DNA from: Megachile rotundata
Taxonomy: Eukaryota; Arthropoda; Insecta; Hymenoptera; Megachilidae
Direction: 5' to 3'
Assembly: GCF_050947335.1 (NCBI RefSeq)
Contig: NW_027473316.1
Coordinates: forward strand, 1,550,001 to 1,614,000
Length of the DNA: 64,000 nt
The position numbers and the translations under genes are program-made. Below are positions 32,501 to 47,500 of this stretch, piece after piece (the stretch's first letter is position 1; each line of letters opens with the position of its first letter). The notes beneath the pieces are model-generated. The model saw nothing but the letters and a program-made list of their open reading frames with translations, did not search any database and had not been told where the DNA came from.

Positions 32501-33668
32501 ATTGTGATTGTATGATTGTGATTGTATGATTGTGATTGTATGATTGTTTCTGTATGATTGTGATTGTATGATTGTGATTGTATGATTGTGATTGTATGAT
32601 TGTGATTGTATGATAGTAATTGTATGATTGTGATAGTATGATTGCGATTGTATGATTGTGATTGTATGATTGTGATTGTATGATTGTGATCGTATGATTG
32701 TGATTGTATGATTGTGATTGTATGATTGTGATTGTATGATTGTGATTGCATGATTGTGATTGTATGATTGTGATTGTATGATTGTGATTGTATGATTGTG
32801 ATTGTATGATTGTGATTGCATGATTGTGATTGCATGATTGTGATTCCATGATTGTAATTGTATGATTGTGATTGTATGACTGTGATTGTATGATTGTGAT
32901 TGTATGATTGTGATTGTATGATAGTAATTGTATGATTGTGATAGTATGATTGCGATTGTATGATTGTGATTGTATGATTGTGATTGTATGATTGTGATCG
33001 TATGATTGTGATTGTATGATTGTGATTGTATGATTGTGATTGTATGATTGCGATTGCATGATTGTGATTGTATGATTGTGATTGTATGATTGTGATTGTA
33101 TGATTGTGGTTGTATGATTGTGATTCTTTCATTGCGATTGTATGATTGTGATTGTATGATTGTGATTGTATGATTGTGATTGTATGATTGTGATTGTATG
33201 ATTGTGATTGTATGATTGTGATCGTATGATTGTGGTTGTATAATTAAGGTTGTATGATTGTTTCTGTATGATTGTGATTGTATGATTGCGGTTGTATGAT
33301 CGTGATTGTGAGATTGTGATTGTGAGATTGTGATTGTATGATTGTGATTGAATGATTGTGATTGTGTGATAGTAATTGTATGATTGTGATTGTATGATTG
33401 TGATTGTATGATTGTGATCGTATGATTGTGATTCTATGATTGTGATTGTTTGATTCTGATTGTATGATTGTTATTGTATGATTCTGATTGTATGATTGTG
33501 ATTGTATGATTGTGATTGTATGATTGTGATTGTATGATTGTGATTGTATGATTGTGATTCTTTCATTGCGATTGTATGATTGTGATTGTATGATTGTGAT
33601 TCTTTCATTGCGATTGTATGATTGTGATTGTATGATTGTGATTGTATGATTGTGATTGTATGATTGTG
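29515..33668. repeat. Higher-order repeat ~4.2-4.3 kb, copy C
   Basis: Begins near a rare junction where GATCGTATAATTAAGG lacks the usual intervening GTGGTTG unit (TAATTAAGG at 29521). The same junction recurs at 33675, 4154 bp on. Further landmarks repeat at +4336 (ATCGTATAAT at 30411 and 34747; TATGTGATT at 30835 and 35171) and at about +4322 and +4280 downstream. A further internal duplication of 1372 bp (98 x 14) relates about 30.55-31.76 kb to 32.0-33.13 kb. Boundaries are approximate. Confidence 0.8.
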
Positions 33669-36600
33669 ATCGTATAATTAAGGTTGTATGATTGTTTCTG
33701 TATGATTGTGATTGTATGATTGCGATTGTATGATCGTGATTGTAAGATTGTGATTGTGAGATTGTGATTGTATGATTGTGATTGAATGATTGTGATTGTG
33801 TGATAGTAATTGTATGATTGTGATTGTATGATTGTGATTGTATGATTGTGATTGTATGATTGTGATTGTATGATTGTGATTGTATGATTGTGATTGTATG
33901 ATTGCGATTGTATGATTGTGATTGTATGATTGTGATTGTATGATAGTGATTGTATGATAGTGATTGTATGATTGTGATTGTATGATTGTGATTGTATGAT
34001 TGCGATTGTATGATTATGATTGAATGATTGTGATTGTATGACTGTGATTGTGTGATTGTGATTGTGAGATTGTGATTGTATGATTGTGATTCTTTCATTG
34101 CGATTGTATGATTGTGATTGTATGATTGTGATTGTATGATTGTGATTGTATGATTGTGATCGTATGATTGTGGTTGTATAATTAAGGTTGTATGATTGTT
34201 TCTGTATGATTGTGGTTGTATGATTTCGATTGTATGATTGTGATTGTATGATTGTGATTGTATGATTGTGGTTGTATGATCGTGATTGCCTGATTGTGAT
34301 TGTATGATTGTGACTGTATGATTGTGATTGTATGATTGTGATTGTATGACTGTGATTTTATGATTGTGATTGTATGATTGTGATTGTATGATTGTGATTG
34401 TATGATTGTGATCGTATGATTGTGGTTGTATAATTAAGGTTGTCTGATTGTTTCTGTATGATTGTGATTGTATGATTGCGATTGTATGATTGTGATTGTA
34501 TGATTGTGATTGTATGATAGTAATTGTATGATTGTGATTGTATGATCGTGATTGTGAGATTGTGATTGTATGATTGCGATTGTATGATTGTGATTGTATG
34601 ATTGTGATTGTATGACTGTGATTGTAAGATTGTGATTGTGTGATTGCGATTGTATGATTGTGACTGTATAATTGTGATTGTATGATTGTGTTTGTATGAT
34701 TGTGATTGTATGATTGTGATTGTATGATTGTGATCGTATGATTGTGATCGTATAATTGTGATCGTATGATTGTGATCGTATGATTGTGATTGTATGATTG
34801 TGATTGTATGATTGTAATTGTATGATTGTGATTGTATGATTGTGATTGTATGATTGTGACTGTTTGATTGTGATTGTATGATTGTGATTCTATGATTGTG
34901 ATTGTTTCATTCTGTTTGTATGATTGTTATTGTATGATTCTGATTGTATGATTGTGATTGTATGATTGTGATTGTATGATTGTGATTGTATGATTGTGAT
35001 TGTATGATTGTGATTCTTCCATTGCGATTGTATGATTGTGATTGTATGAATGTGATTGTATGATTGTGATTGTATGATTGTGATTGTATGATTGTGATCG
35101 TATGATTGTGGTTGTATAATTAAGGTTGTATGATTATTTCTGTATGATTGTGATTGTATGATTGCGGTTGTATGTGATTGTGAGGTTGTGATTGTGAGAT
35201 TGTGATTGTGAGATTGTGATTGTATGATTGTGATTGAATGATTGTGATTGTGTGATAGTAATTGTATGATTGTGATTGCATGATTGTGATTGTATGATTG
35301 TGATTGTATGATAGTAATTGTATGATTGTGATTGTATGATCGTGATTGTGAGATTGTGATTGTATGATTGCGATTGTATGATTGTGATTGTATGATTGTG
35401 ATTGTATGATTGAGATTGTATGATTGTGATCGTATGATTGTGAATCTTTGATTGCGATTGTATGATTGTGATTGTATGATTGTGATTGTATGATTGTGAT
35501 TGTATGATTGTTTCTGTATGATTGTGATTGTATGATTGTGATTGTATGATTGTGATTGTATGATTGTGATTGTATGATAGTAATTGTATGATTGTGATAG
35601 TATGATTGCGATTGTATGATTGTGATTGTATGATTGTGATTGTATGATTGTGATCGTATGATTGTGATTGTATGATTGTGATTGTATGATTGTGATTGTA
35701 TGATTGTGATTGCATGATTGTGATTGTATGATTGTGATTGTATGATTGTGATTGTATGATTGTGATTGCATGATTGTGATTGCATGATTGTGATTCCATG
35801 ATTGTAATTGTATGATTGTGATTGTATGACTGTGATTGTATGATTGTGATTGTATGATTGTGATTGTATGATAGTAATTGTATGATTGTGATAGTATGAT
35901 TGCGATTGTATGATTGTGATTGTATGATTGTGATTGTATGATTGTGATCGTATGATTGTGATTGTATGATTGTGATTGTATGATTGTGATTGTATGATTG
36001 TGATTGCATGATTGTGATTGTATGATTGTGATTGTATGATTGTGATTGTATGATTGTGGTTGTATGATTGTGATTCTTTCATTGCGATTGTATGATTGTG
36101 ATTGTATGATTGTGATTGTATGATTGTGATTGTATGATTGTGATTGTATGATTGTGATCGTATGATTGTGGTTGTATAATTAAGGTTGTATGATTGTTTC
36201 TGTATGATTGTGATTGTATGATTGCGGTTGTATGATCGTGATTGTGAGATTGTGATTGTGAGATTGTGATTGTATGATTGTGATTGAATGATTGTGATTG
36301 TGTGATAGTAATTGTATGATTGTGATTGTATGATTGTGATTGTATGATTGTGATCGTATGATTGTGATTCTATGATTGTGATTGTTTGATTCTGATTGTA
36401 TGATTGTTATTGTATGATTCTGATTGTATGATTGTGATTGTATGATTGTGATTGTATGATTGTGATTGTATGATTGTGATTGTATGATTGTGATTCTTTC
36501 ATTGCGATTGTATGATTGTGATTGTATGATTGTGATTGTATGATTGTGATTGTATGATTGTGATCGTATGATTGTGGTTGTATAATTAAGGTTGTATGAT

Positions 36601-37800
36601 TATTTCTGTATGATTGTGATTGTATGATTGCGGTTGTATGATTGTGATTGTATGATTGTGATTGTATGATTGTGATCGTATGATTGTGAATCTTTGATTG
36701 CGATTGTATGATTGTGATTGTATGATTGTGATTGTATGATTGTGATTGTATTATTGTGATTGTATGATTGTGATTGCATGATTGTAATTGTATGAATGTG
36801 ATTGTATGACTGTGATTGTATGATTGTGATTGTATGATTGTGATTGTATGATTGGGATTGTATGATTGTGATTGTGTGATTGTGATTGTGAGATTGTGAT
36901 TGTATGATCGTGATTGTATGATCGTGATTGTGAGATTGTGGTTGTATGATTGTGATTGTATGATTGTGATCGTATGATTGTGATTGTATGATTGTGATTG
37001 TATGATTGTGATTGTATGATTGTGATTGCATGATTGTGATTGTATGATTGTGATTGTATGATTGTGATTGTATGATTGTGATTGTATGATTGTGATTGCA
37101 TGATTGTGATTGCATGATTGTGATTCCATGATTGTAATTGTATGATTGTGATTGTATGACTGTGATTGTATGATTGTGATTGTATGATTGTGATTGTATG
37201 ATAGTAATTGTATGATTGTGATAGTATGATTGCGATTGTATGATTGTGATTGTATGATTGTGATTGTATGATTGTGATCGTATGATTGTGATTGTATGAT
37301 TGTGATTGTATGATTGTGATTGTATGATTGTGATTGCATGATTGTGATTGTATGATTGTGATTGTATGATTGTGATTGTATGATTGTGGTTGTATGATTG
37401 TGATTCTTTCATTGCGATTGTATGATTGTGATTGTATGATTGTGATTGTATGATTGTGATTGTATGATTGTGATTGTATGATTGTGATCGTATGATTGTG
37501 GTTGTATAATTAAGGTTGTATGATTGTTTCTGTATGATTGTGATTGTATGATTGCGGTTGTATGATCGTGATTGTGAGATTGTGATTGTGAGATTGTGAT
37601 TGTATGATTGTGATTGAATGATTGTGATTGTGTGATAGTAATTGTATGATTGTGATTGTATGATTGTGATTGTATGATTGTGATCGTATGATTGTGATTC
37701 TATGATTGTGATTGTTTGATTCTGATTGTATGATTGTGATTGTATGATTGTGATTGTATGATTGTGATTCTATGATTGTGATTGTTTGATTCTGATTGTA
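33669..37800. repeat. Higher-order repeat ~4.2-4.3 kb, copy D
   Basis: Second copy of the 4.2-4.3-kb repeat, following copy C directly. It keeps the 4-bp phase-shifting deletion (TATGTGATT at 35171) and the tetrad landmark (34747). Copy number of plain 14-bp units differs between C and D, which is why the offset drifts from 4154 to 4336 and back to 4266. Similarity to C ends near 37.7-37.8 kb, where a short ATTCTATG/TTTGATTCTG block is itself doubled. Confidence 0.8.
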
Positions 37801-38279
37801 TGATTGTTATTGTATGATTCTGATTGTATGATTGTGATTGTATGATTGTGATTGTATGATTGTGATTGTATGATTGTGATTGTATGATTGTGATTCTTCC
37901 ATTGCGATTGTATGATTGTGATTGTATGATTGTGATTGTATGATTGTGATTGTATGATTGTGATCGTATGATTGTGGTTGTATAATTAAGGTTGTATGAT
38001 TATTTCTGTATGATTGTGATTGTATGATTGCGGTTGTATGATTGTGATTGTATGATTGAGATTGTATGATTGTGATCGTATGATTGTGAATCTTTGATTG
38101 CGATTGTATGATTGTGATTGTATGATTGTGATTGTATGATTGTGATTGTATGATTGTGATTGTATGATTGTGATTGTATGATTGTGATTGTATGATTGTG
38201 ATTGTATGATTGTGATTGTATGATAGTGATTGTATGATTGTTTCTGTATGATTGTGATTGTATGATTGCGATTGTATGA

Positions 38280-40835
38280 TTATGATTGTATAATTGTGAT
38301 TGTATGATTGTGATTGTGTGATTGTGATTGCGAGATTTGATTGTATGATCGTGATTGTATGATCGTGATTGTGAGATTGTGATTGTATGATTGTGATTGA
38401 ATGATTGTGATTGTATGATAGTAATTGTATGATTGTGATTGTATGATTGCGATTGTATGATTGTGATTGTATGATTGTGATTGTATGACTGTGATTGAAT
38501 GATTGTGATTGTGTGATAGTAATTGTATGATTGTGATTGCATGATTGTGATTGTATGATTGTGATTGTATGATAGTAATTGTATGATTGTGATTGTATGA
38601 TCGTGATTGTGAGATTGTGATTGTATGATTGCGATTGTATGATTGTGATTGTATGATTGTGATTGTATGATTGAGATTGTATGATTGTGATCGTATGATT
38701 GTGAATCTTTGATTGCGATTGTATGATTGTGATTGTATGATTGTGATTGTATGATTGTGATTGTATGATTGTGATTGTATGATTGTGATTGTATGATTGT
38801 GATTGTATGATTGTGATTGTATGATTGTGATTGTATGATTGTGATTGTATGATTGTGATTGTATGATTGTGATTGTATGATTGTGATTGTATGATTGTGA
38901 TTGTATGATTGTGATTGTATGATTGTGATTGTATGATTGTGATTGTATGATTGTGATTGTATGATTGTGATTGTATGATTGTGATTGTATGATTGTGATT
39001 GTATGATAGTGATTGTATGATTGTGATCGTATGATTGTGATCGTATAATTGTGATCGTATGATTGTGATCGTATGATTGTGATTGTATGATTGTGATTGT
39101 ATGATTGTAATTGTATGATTGTGATTGTATGATTGTGATTGTATGATTGTAATTGTGAGATTTGATTGTATGATCGTGATTGTATGATTGTGATTGTATG
39201 ATAGTGATTGTATGATTGTTTCTGTATGATTGTGATTGTATGATTGTGATTGTATGATTGTGATTGTATGATTGTGATTGTATGATTGTGATTGCATGAT
39301 TGTGATTGCATGATTGTGATTCCATGATTGTAATTGTATGATTGTGATTGTATGACTGTGATTGTATGATTGTGATTGTATGATTGTGATTGTATGATAG
39401 TAATTGTATGATTGTGATAGTATGATTGCGATTGTATGATTGTGATTGTATGATTGTGATTGTATGATTGTGATCGTATGATTGTGATTGTATGATTGTG
39501 ATTGTATGATTGTGATTGTATGATTGTGATTGTATGATTGTGATTGTATGATTGTGATTGCATGATTGTAATTGTATGAATGTGATTGTATGACTGTGAT
39601 TGTATGATTGTGATTGTATGATTGTGATTGTATGATTGGGATTGTATGATTGTGATTGTGTGATTGTGATTGTGAGATTGTGATTGTATGATCGTGATTG
39701 TATGATCGTGATTGTGAGATTGTGGTTGTATGATTGTGATTGTATGATTGTGATTGTATGATAGTAATTGTATGATTGTGATAGTATGATTGCGATTGTA
39801 TGATTGTGATTGTATGATTGTGATTGTATGATTGTGATTGTATGATTGTGATTGTATGATTGTGATTGTATGATTGTGATTGTATGATTGTGATTGTATG
39901 ATTGTGATTGTATGATTGTGATTGTATGATTGTGATTGTATGATTGTGATTGTATGATTGTGATTGTATGATTGTGACTGTATGATTGTGATTGTATGAT
40001 TGTGATTGTATGATTGTGATTGTATGATAGTGATTGTATGATTGTGATCGTATGATTGTGATCGTATAATTGTGATCGTATGATTGTGATCGTATGATTG
40101 TGATTGTATGATTGTGATTGTATGATTGTAATTGTATGATTGTGATTGTATGATTGTGATTGTATGATTGTAATTGTGAGATTTGATTGTATGATCGTGA
40201 TTGTATGATTGTGATTGTATGATAGTGATTGTATGATTGTTTCTGTATGATTGTGATTGTATGATTGTGATTGTATGATTGTGATTGTATGATTGTGATT
40301 GCATGATTGTGATTGCATGATTGTGATTCCATGATTGTAATTGTATGATTGTGATTGTATGACTGTGATTGTATGATTGTGATTGTATGATTGTGATTGT
40401 ATGATTGTGATTGTATGATTGTGATTGTATGATTGTGATTGTATGATTGTGATTGTATGATTGTGATTGTATGATTGTGATTGTATGATTGTGATTGTAT
40501 GATTGTGATTGTATGATTGTGATTGTATGATAGTGATTGTATGATTGTGATCGTATGATTGTGATCGTATAATTGTGATCGTATGATTGTGATCGTATGA
40601 TTGTGATTGTATGATTGTGATTGTATGATTGTAATTGTATGATTGTGATTGTATGATTGTGATTGTATGATTGTAATTGTGAGATTTGATTGTATGATCG
40701 TGATTGTATGATTGTGATTGTATGATAGTGATTGTATGATTGTTTCTGTATGATTGTGATTGTATGATTGTGATTGTATGATTGTGATTGTATGATTGTG
40801 ATTGTATGATTGTGATTGTATGATTGTGATTGCAT
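38280..40835 (-). other. Satellite tract open in all three minus frames
   Basis: This stretch lies inside minus-strand ORFs in all three reading frames at once: spans 37807-41073, 38000-41146 and 38280-40835. Each frame reads the same 14-residue cycle (SYNHNHTITIIQSQ with variants). A real coding sequence is not expected to be open and equivalent in three frames. The cause is simple: the complement of the 14-bp unit holds no TAA, TAG or TGA, and 14 is 2 modulo 3. Stops in the array come mainly from the TAATTAAGG variant unit, which is scarce here. It is not annotated as a gene. If the minus strand were transcribed, an Asn/Gln/Ser/His-rich, prion-like peptide could be made from any frame. Confidence 0.9.
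38716..39006. repeat. Homogeneous run of about 20 perfect 14-bp units
   Basis: After a TTTGATTGCGATTG variant the unit GATTGTATGATTGT repeats with no visible substitution until an ATAGTGATT variant near 39006. It is among the longest uniform stretches in the window; comparable ones are near 39.8-39.97 and 62.7-62.93 kb. Such runs are the likely sites of unit gain and loss. Ends are approximate. Confidence 0.7.
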
Positions 40836-40900
40836 GATTGTGATTGCATGATTGTGATTCCATGATTGTAATTGTATGATTGTGATTGTATGACTGTGAT
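38999..40900. repeat. Block of ~350 bp present three times
   Basis: A block made of ATAGTGATT, the GATCG tetrad, TGTAATTGTGAGATTTGATTG and TGTTTCTG occurs at about 39.00-39.35, 40.02-40.37 and 40.52-40.90 kb. The tetrad landmarks lie at 39040, 40061 and 40564, so the spacing is 1021 and 503 bp. The same block recurs singly near 46.2, 49.4 and 62.9 kb. The spacers between the three copies are mostly plain 14-bp units. Limits are approximate. Confidence 0.75.
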
Positions 40901-41534
40901 TGTATGATTGTGATTGTATGATTGTGATTGTATGATAGTAATTGTATGATTGTGATAGTATGATTGCGATTGTATGATTGTGATTGTATGATTGTGATTG
41001 TATGATTGTGATCGTATGATTGTGATTGTATGATTGTGATTGTATGATTGTGATTGTATGATTGTGATTGCATGATTGTGATTGTATGATTGTGATTGTA
41101 TGATTGTGATTGTATGATTGTGGTTGTATGATTGTGATTCTTTCATTGCGATTGTGTGATTGTGATTGTATGATTGTGATTGTATGATTGTGATTGTATG
41201 ATTGTGATTGTATGATTGTGATCGTATGATTGTGGTTGTATAATTAAGGTTGTATGATTGTTTCTGTATGATTGTGATTGTATGATTGCGGTTGTATGAT
41301 CGTGATTGTGAGATTGTGATTGTGAGATTGTGATTGTATGATTGTGATTGAATGATTGTGATTGTGTGATAGTAATTGTATGATTGTGATTGTATGATTG
41401 TGATTGTATGATTGTGATCGTATGATTGTGATTCTATGATTGTGATTGTTTGATTCTGATTGTATGATTGTTATTGTATGATTCTGATTGTATGATTGTG
41501 ATTGTATGAATGTGATTGTATGATTGTGATTGTA

Positions 41535-44500
41535 TGATAGTGATTGTATGATTGTTTCTGTATGATTGTGATTGTATGATTGCGATTGTATGATTATGAT
41601 TGTATAATAGTGATTGTATGATTTTAATTGTATGATTGTGATTGTATGATTGTGATTGTATGATTGTGACTGTTTGATTGCGATTGTATGATTGTGATTC
41701 TATGATTGTGATTGTTTCATTCTGATTGTATGATTGTTATTGTATGATTCTGATTGTATGATTGTGATTGTATGATTGTGATTGTATGATTGTGATTGTA
41801 TGATTGTGATTGTATGATTGTGATTCTTCCATTGCGATTATATGATTGTGATTGTATGATTGTGATTGTATGATTGTGATTGTATGATTGTGATCGTTTG
41901 ATTGTGGTTGTATAATTAAGGTTGTATGATTATTTCTGTATGATTGTGATTGTATGATTGCGGTTGTATGTGATTGTGAGATTGTGATTGTGAGATTGTG
42001 ATTGTGAGATTGTGATTGTATGATTGGGATTGAATGATTGTGATTGTATGATTGTGATTGTATGATTGTGATTGTATGATTATGGTTGTATGATTGTGAT
42101 TGTATGATTGTGATTCTTTCATTGCGATTGTATGATTGTGATTGTATGATTGTGATTGTATGATTGTGATTGTATGATTGTGATCGTATGATTGTGGTTG
42201 TATAATTAAGGTTGTCTGATTGTTTCTGTATGATTGTGATTGTATGATTGCGATTGTATGATTGTGATTGTATGATTGTGATTGTATGATTGTGATTGTA
42301 TGATTGTGATTGCATGATTGTGATTGTATGATTGTGATTGTATGATTGTGATTGTATGATTGTGGTTGTATGATTGTGATTGTATGATTGTGATTCTTTC
42401 ATTGCGATTGTATGATTGTGATTGTATGATTGTGATTGTATGATTGTGATTGTATGATTGTGATCGTATGATTGTGGTTGTATAATTAAGGTTGTATGAT
42501 TGTTTCTGTATGATTGTGATTGTATGATTGCGATTGTATGATCGTGATTGTGAGATTGTGATTGTGAGATTGTGATTGTATGATTGTGATTGAATGATTG
42601 TGATTGTGTGATAGTAATTGTATGATTGTGATTGTATGATTGTGATTGTATGATTGTGATTGTATGATTGTGATTGTATGATAGTAATTGTATGATTGTG
42701 ATTGTATGATCGTGATTGCGAGATTGTGATTGTATGATTGCGATTGTATGATTGTGATTGTATGATTGTGATTGTATGACTGTGATTGTAAGATTGTGAT
42801 TGTGTGATTGCGATTGTATCATTGTGACTGTATAATTGTGATTGTATGACTGTGATTGTATGATTGTGATTGTATGATTGTGATTGTATGATTATGATTG
42901 TATGATTGCGATTGTATGATTGTGATTGTATGATTGTGATTGTATGATAGTGATTGTATGATAGTGATTGTATGATTGTGATTGTATGATAGTGATTGTA
43001 TGATAGTGATTGTATGATTGTGATTGTATGATTGCGATTGTATGATTATGATTGAATGATTGTGATTGTATGACTGTGATTGTGTGATCGTGATTGTGAG
43101 ATTGTGATTGTATGATTATGATTGAATGATTGTGATTGTATGACTGTGATTGTGTGATTGTGATTGTGAGATTGTGATTGTATGATTGTGATTCTTTCAT
43201 TGCGATTGTATGATTGTGATTGTATGATTGTGATTGTATGATTGTGATTGTATGATTGCGATTGTGTGATTGTGATTGTATGATTGTGATTGTATGATTG
43301 TGATTGTATGATTGTGATTGTATGATTGTGATTGTATGATTGTGATTGTATGATTGCGATTGTATGATTGTGATTGTATGATTGTGATTGTATGATAGTG
43401 ATTGTATGATAGTGATTGTATGATTGTGATTGTATGATTGTGATTGTATGATTGCGATTGTATGATTATGATTGAATGATTGTGATTGTATGACTGTGAT
43501 TGTGTGATTGTGATTGTGAGATTGTGATTGTATGATTGTGATTCTTTCATTGCGATTGTATGATTGTGATTGTATGATTGTGATTGTATGATTGTGATTG
43601 TATGATTGTGATCGTATGATTGTGGTTGTATAATTAAGGTTGTATGATTGTTTCTGTATGATTGTGGTTGTATGATTGCGATTGTATGATTGTGATTGTA
43701 TGATTGTGATTGTATGATTGTGGTTGTATGATTGTGATTGTATGACTGTGATTTTATGATTGTGATTGTATGATTGTGATTGTATGATTGTGATTGTATG
43801 ATTGTGATCGTATGATTGTGGTTGTATAATTAAGGTTGTCTGATTGTTTCTGTATGATTGTGATTGTATCATTGCGATTGTATGATTGTGATTGTATGAT
43901 TGTGATTGTATGATAGTAATTGTATGATTGTGATTGTATGATCGTGATTGTGAGATTGTGATTGTATGATTGCGATTGTATGATTGTGATTGTATGATTG
44001 TGATTGTATGACTGTGATTGTAAGATTGTGATTGTGTGATTGCGATTGTATGATTGTGACTGTATAATTGTGATTGTATGATTGTGTTTGTATGATTGTG
44101 ATTGTATGATTGTGATTGTATGATTGTGATCGTATGATTGTGATCGTATAATTGTGATCGTATGATTGTGATCGTATGATTGTGATTGTATGATTGTGAT
44201 TGTATGATTGTAATTGTATGATTGTGATTGTATGATTGTGATTGTATGATTGTGACTGTTTGATTGTGATTGTATGATTGTGATTCTATGATTGTGATTG
44301 TTTCATTCTGTTTGTATGATTGCTATTGTATGATTCTGATTGTATGATTGTGATTGTATGATTGTGATTGTATGATTGTGATTGTATGATTGTGATTGTA
44401 TGATTGTGATTGTATGATTGTGATTCTTCCATTGCGATTGTATGATTGCGATTGTATGAATGTGATTGTATGATTGTGATTGTATGATTGTGATTGTATG

Positions 44501-47500
44501 ATTGTGATCGTATGATTGTGATTCTATGATTGTGATTGTTTGATTCTGATTGTATGATTGTTATTGTATGATTCTGATTGTATGATTGTGATTGTATGAT
44601 TGTGATTGTATGATTGTGATTGTATGATTGTGATTGTATGATTGTGATTCTTTCATTGCGATTGTATGATTGTGATTGTATGATTGTGATTGTATGATTG
44701 TGATTGTATGATTGTGATCGTATGATTGTGGTTGTATAATTAAGGTTGTATGATTATTTCTGTATGATTGTGATTGTATGATTGCGGTTGTATGATTGTG
44801 ATTGTATGATTGTGATCGTATGATTGTGAATCTTTGATTGCGATTGTATGATTGTGATTGTATGATTGTGATTGTATGATTGTGATTGTATGATTGTGAT
44901 TGCATGATTGTAATTGTATGAATGTGATTGTATGACTGTGATTGTATGATTGTGATTGTATGATTGTGATTGTATGATTGGGATTGTATGATTGTGATTG
45001 TGTGATTGTGATTGTGAGATTGTGATTGTATGATCGTGATTGTATGATCGTGATTGTGAGATTGTGGTTGTATGATTGTGATTGTATGATTGTGATTGTA
45101 TGATAGTAATTGTATGATTGTGATAGTATGATTGCGATTGTATGATTGTGATTGTATGATTGTGATTGTATGATTGTGATCGTATGATTGTGATTCTTTC
45201 ATTGCGATTGTATGATTGTGATTGTATGATTGTGATTGTATGATTGTGATTGTATGATTGTGATTGTATGATTGTGATTGTATGATTGTGATTGTATGAT
45301 AGTGATTGTATGATTGTTTCTGTATGATTGTGATTGTATGATTGCGATTGTATGATTATGATTGTATAATTGTGATTGTATGGTTGTAATTGTATGATTG
45401 TGATTGTATGATTGTGATTGTATGATTGTGACTGTTTGATTGCGATTGTATGATTGTGATTCTATGATTGTGATTGTTTCATTCTGATTGTATGATTGTT
45501 ATTGTATGATTCTGATTGTATGATTGTGATTGTATGATTGTGATTGTATGATTGTGATTGTATGATTGTGATTCTTCCATTGCGATTGTATGATTGTGAT
45601 TGTATGATTGTGATTGTATGATTGTGATTGTATGATTGTGATCGTATGATTGTGGTTGTATAATTAAGGTTGTATGATTATTTCTGTATGATTGTGATTG
45701 TATGATTGCGGTTGTATGTGATTGTGAGATTGTGATTGTGAGATTGTGATTGTGAGATTGTGATTGTATGATTGTGATTGAATGATTGTGATTGTGTGAT
45801 AGTAATTGTATGATTGTGATTGCATGATTGTGATTGTATGATTGTGATTGTATGATAGTAATTGTATGATTGTGATTGTATGATCGTGATTGTGAGATTG
45901 TGATTGTATGATTGCGATTGTATGATTGTGATTGTATGATTGTGATTGTATGATTGAGATTGTATGATTGTGATCGTATGATTGTGAATCTTTGATTGCG
46001 ATTGTATGATTGTGATTGTATGATTGTGATTGCATGATTGTGATTGTATGATTGTGATTGTATGATTGTGATTGTATGATTGTGATTGTATGATTGTGAT
46101 TGTATGATTGTGATTGTTTGATTGTGATTGTATGATTGTGATTGTATGATTGTGATTGTATGATTGTGATTGTATGATTGTGATTGTATGATTGTGATTG
46201 TATGATTGTGATTGTATGGTTGTGATTGTATGATAGTGATTGTATGATTGTGATCGTATGATTGTGATCGTATAATTGTGATCGTATGATTGTGATCGTA
46301 TGATTGTGATTGTATGATTGTGATTGTATGATTGTAATTGTATGATTGTGATTGTATGATTGTGATTGTATGATTGTAATTGTGAGATTTGATTGTATGA
46401 TCGTGATTGTATGATTGTGATTGTATGATAGTGATTGTATGATTGTTTCTGTATGATTGTGATTGTATGATTGTGATTGTATGATTGTGATTGTATGATT
46501 GTGATTGCATGATTGTGATTGCATGATTGTGATTCCATGATTGTAATTGTATGATTGTGATTCTATGACTGTGATTGTATGATTGTGATTGTATGATTGT
46601 GATTGTATGATAGTAATTGTATGATTGTGATAGTATGATTGCGATTGTATGATTGTGATTGTATGATTGTGATTGTATGATTGTGATCGTATGATTGTGA
46701 TTGTATGATTGTGATTGTATGATTGTGATTGTATGATTGTGATTGCATGATTGTGATTGTATGATTGTGATTGTATGATTGTGATTGTATGATTGTGGTT
46801 GTATGATTGTGATTCTTTCTTTGCGATTGTATGATTGTGATTGTATGATTGTGATTGTATGATTGTGATTGTATGATTGTGATCGTATGATTGTGGTTGT
46901 ATAATTAAGGTTGTATGATTGTTTCTGTATGATTGTGATTGTATGATTGCGGTTGTATGATCGTGATTGTGAGATTGTGATTGTGAGATTGTGATTGTAT
47001 GATTGTGATTGAATGATTGTGATTGTGTGATAGTAATTGTATGATTGTGATTGTATGATTGTGATTGTATGATTGTGATCGTATGATTGTGATTCTATGA
47101 TTGTGATTGTTTGATTCTGATTATATGATTGTTATTGTATGATTCTGATTGTATGATTGTGATTGTATGATTGTGATTGTATGATTGTGATTGTATGATT
47201 GTGATTGTATGATTGTGATTCTTTCATTGCGATTGTATGATTGTGATTGTATGATTGTGATTGTATGATTCTGATTGTATGATTGTGATCGTATGATTGT
47301 GGTTTTATAATTAAGGTTGTAAGATTATTTCTGTATGATTGTGATTGTATGATTGCGGTTGTATGATTGTGATTGTATGATTGTGATTGTATGATTGTGA
47401 TCGTATGATTGTGAATCTTTGATTGCGATTGTATGATTGTGATTGTATGATTGTGATTGTAAGATTGTGATTGTATGATTGTGATTGCATGATTGTAATT

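Noticed and set aside
37807..41146. Minus-strand ORFs of more than 1000 codons encoding SYNHNHTITIIQSQ-type repeats, and the dozens of similar shorter ones across the array
   Set aside because: The same peptide cycle is open in all three minus frames because the unit lacks stops and is not a multiple of three. There is no codon-position bias, promoter or conserved start, so this is satellite composition and not a gene.
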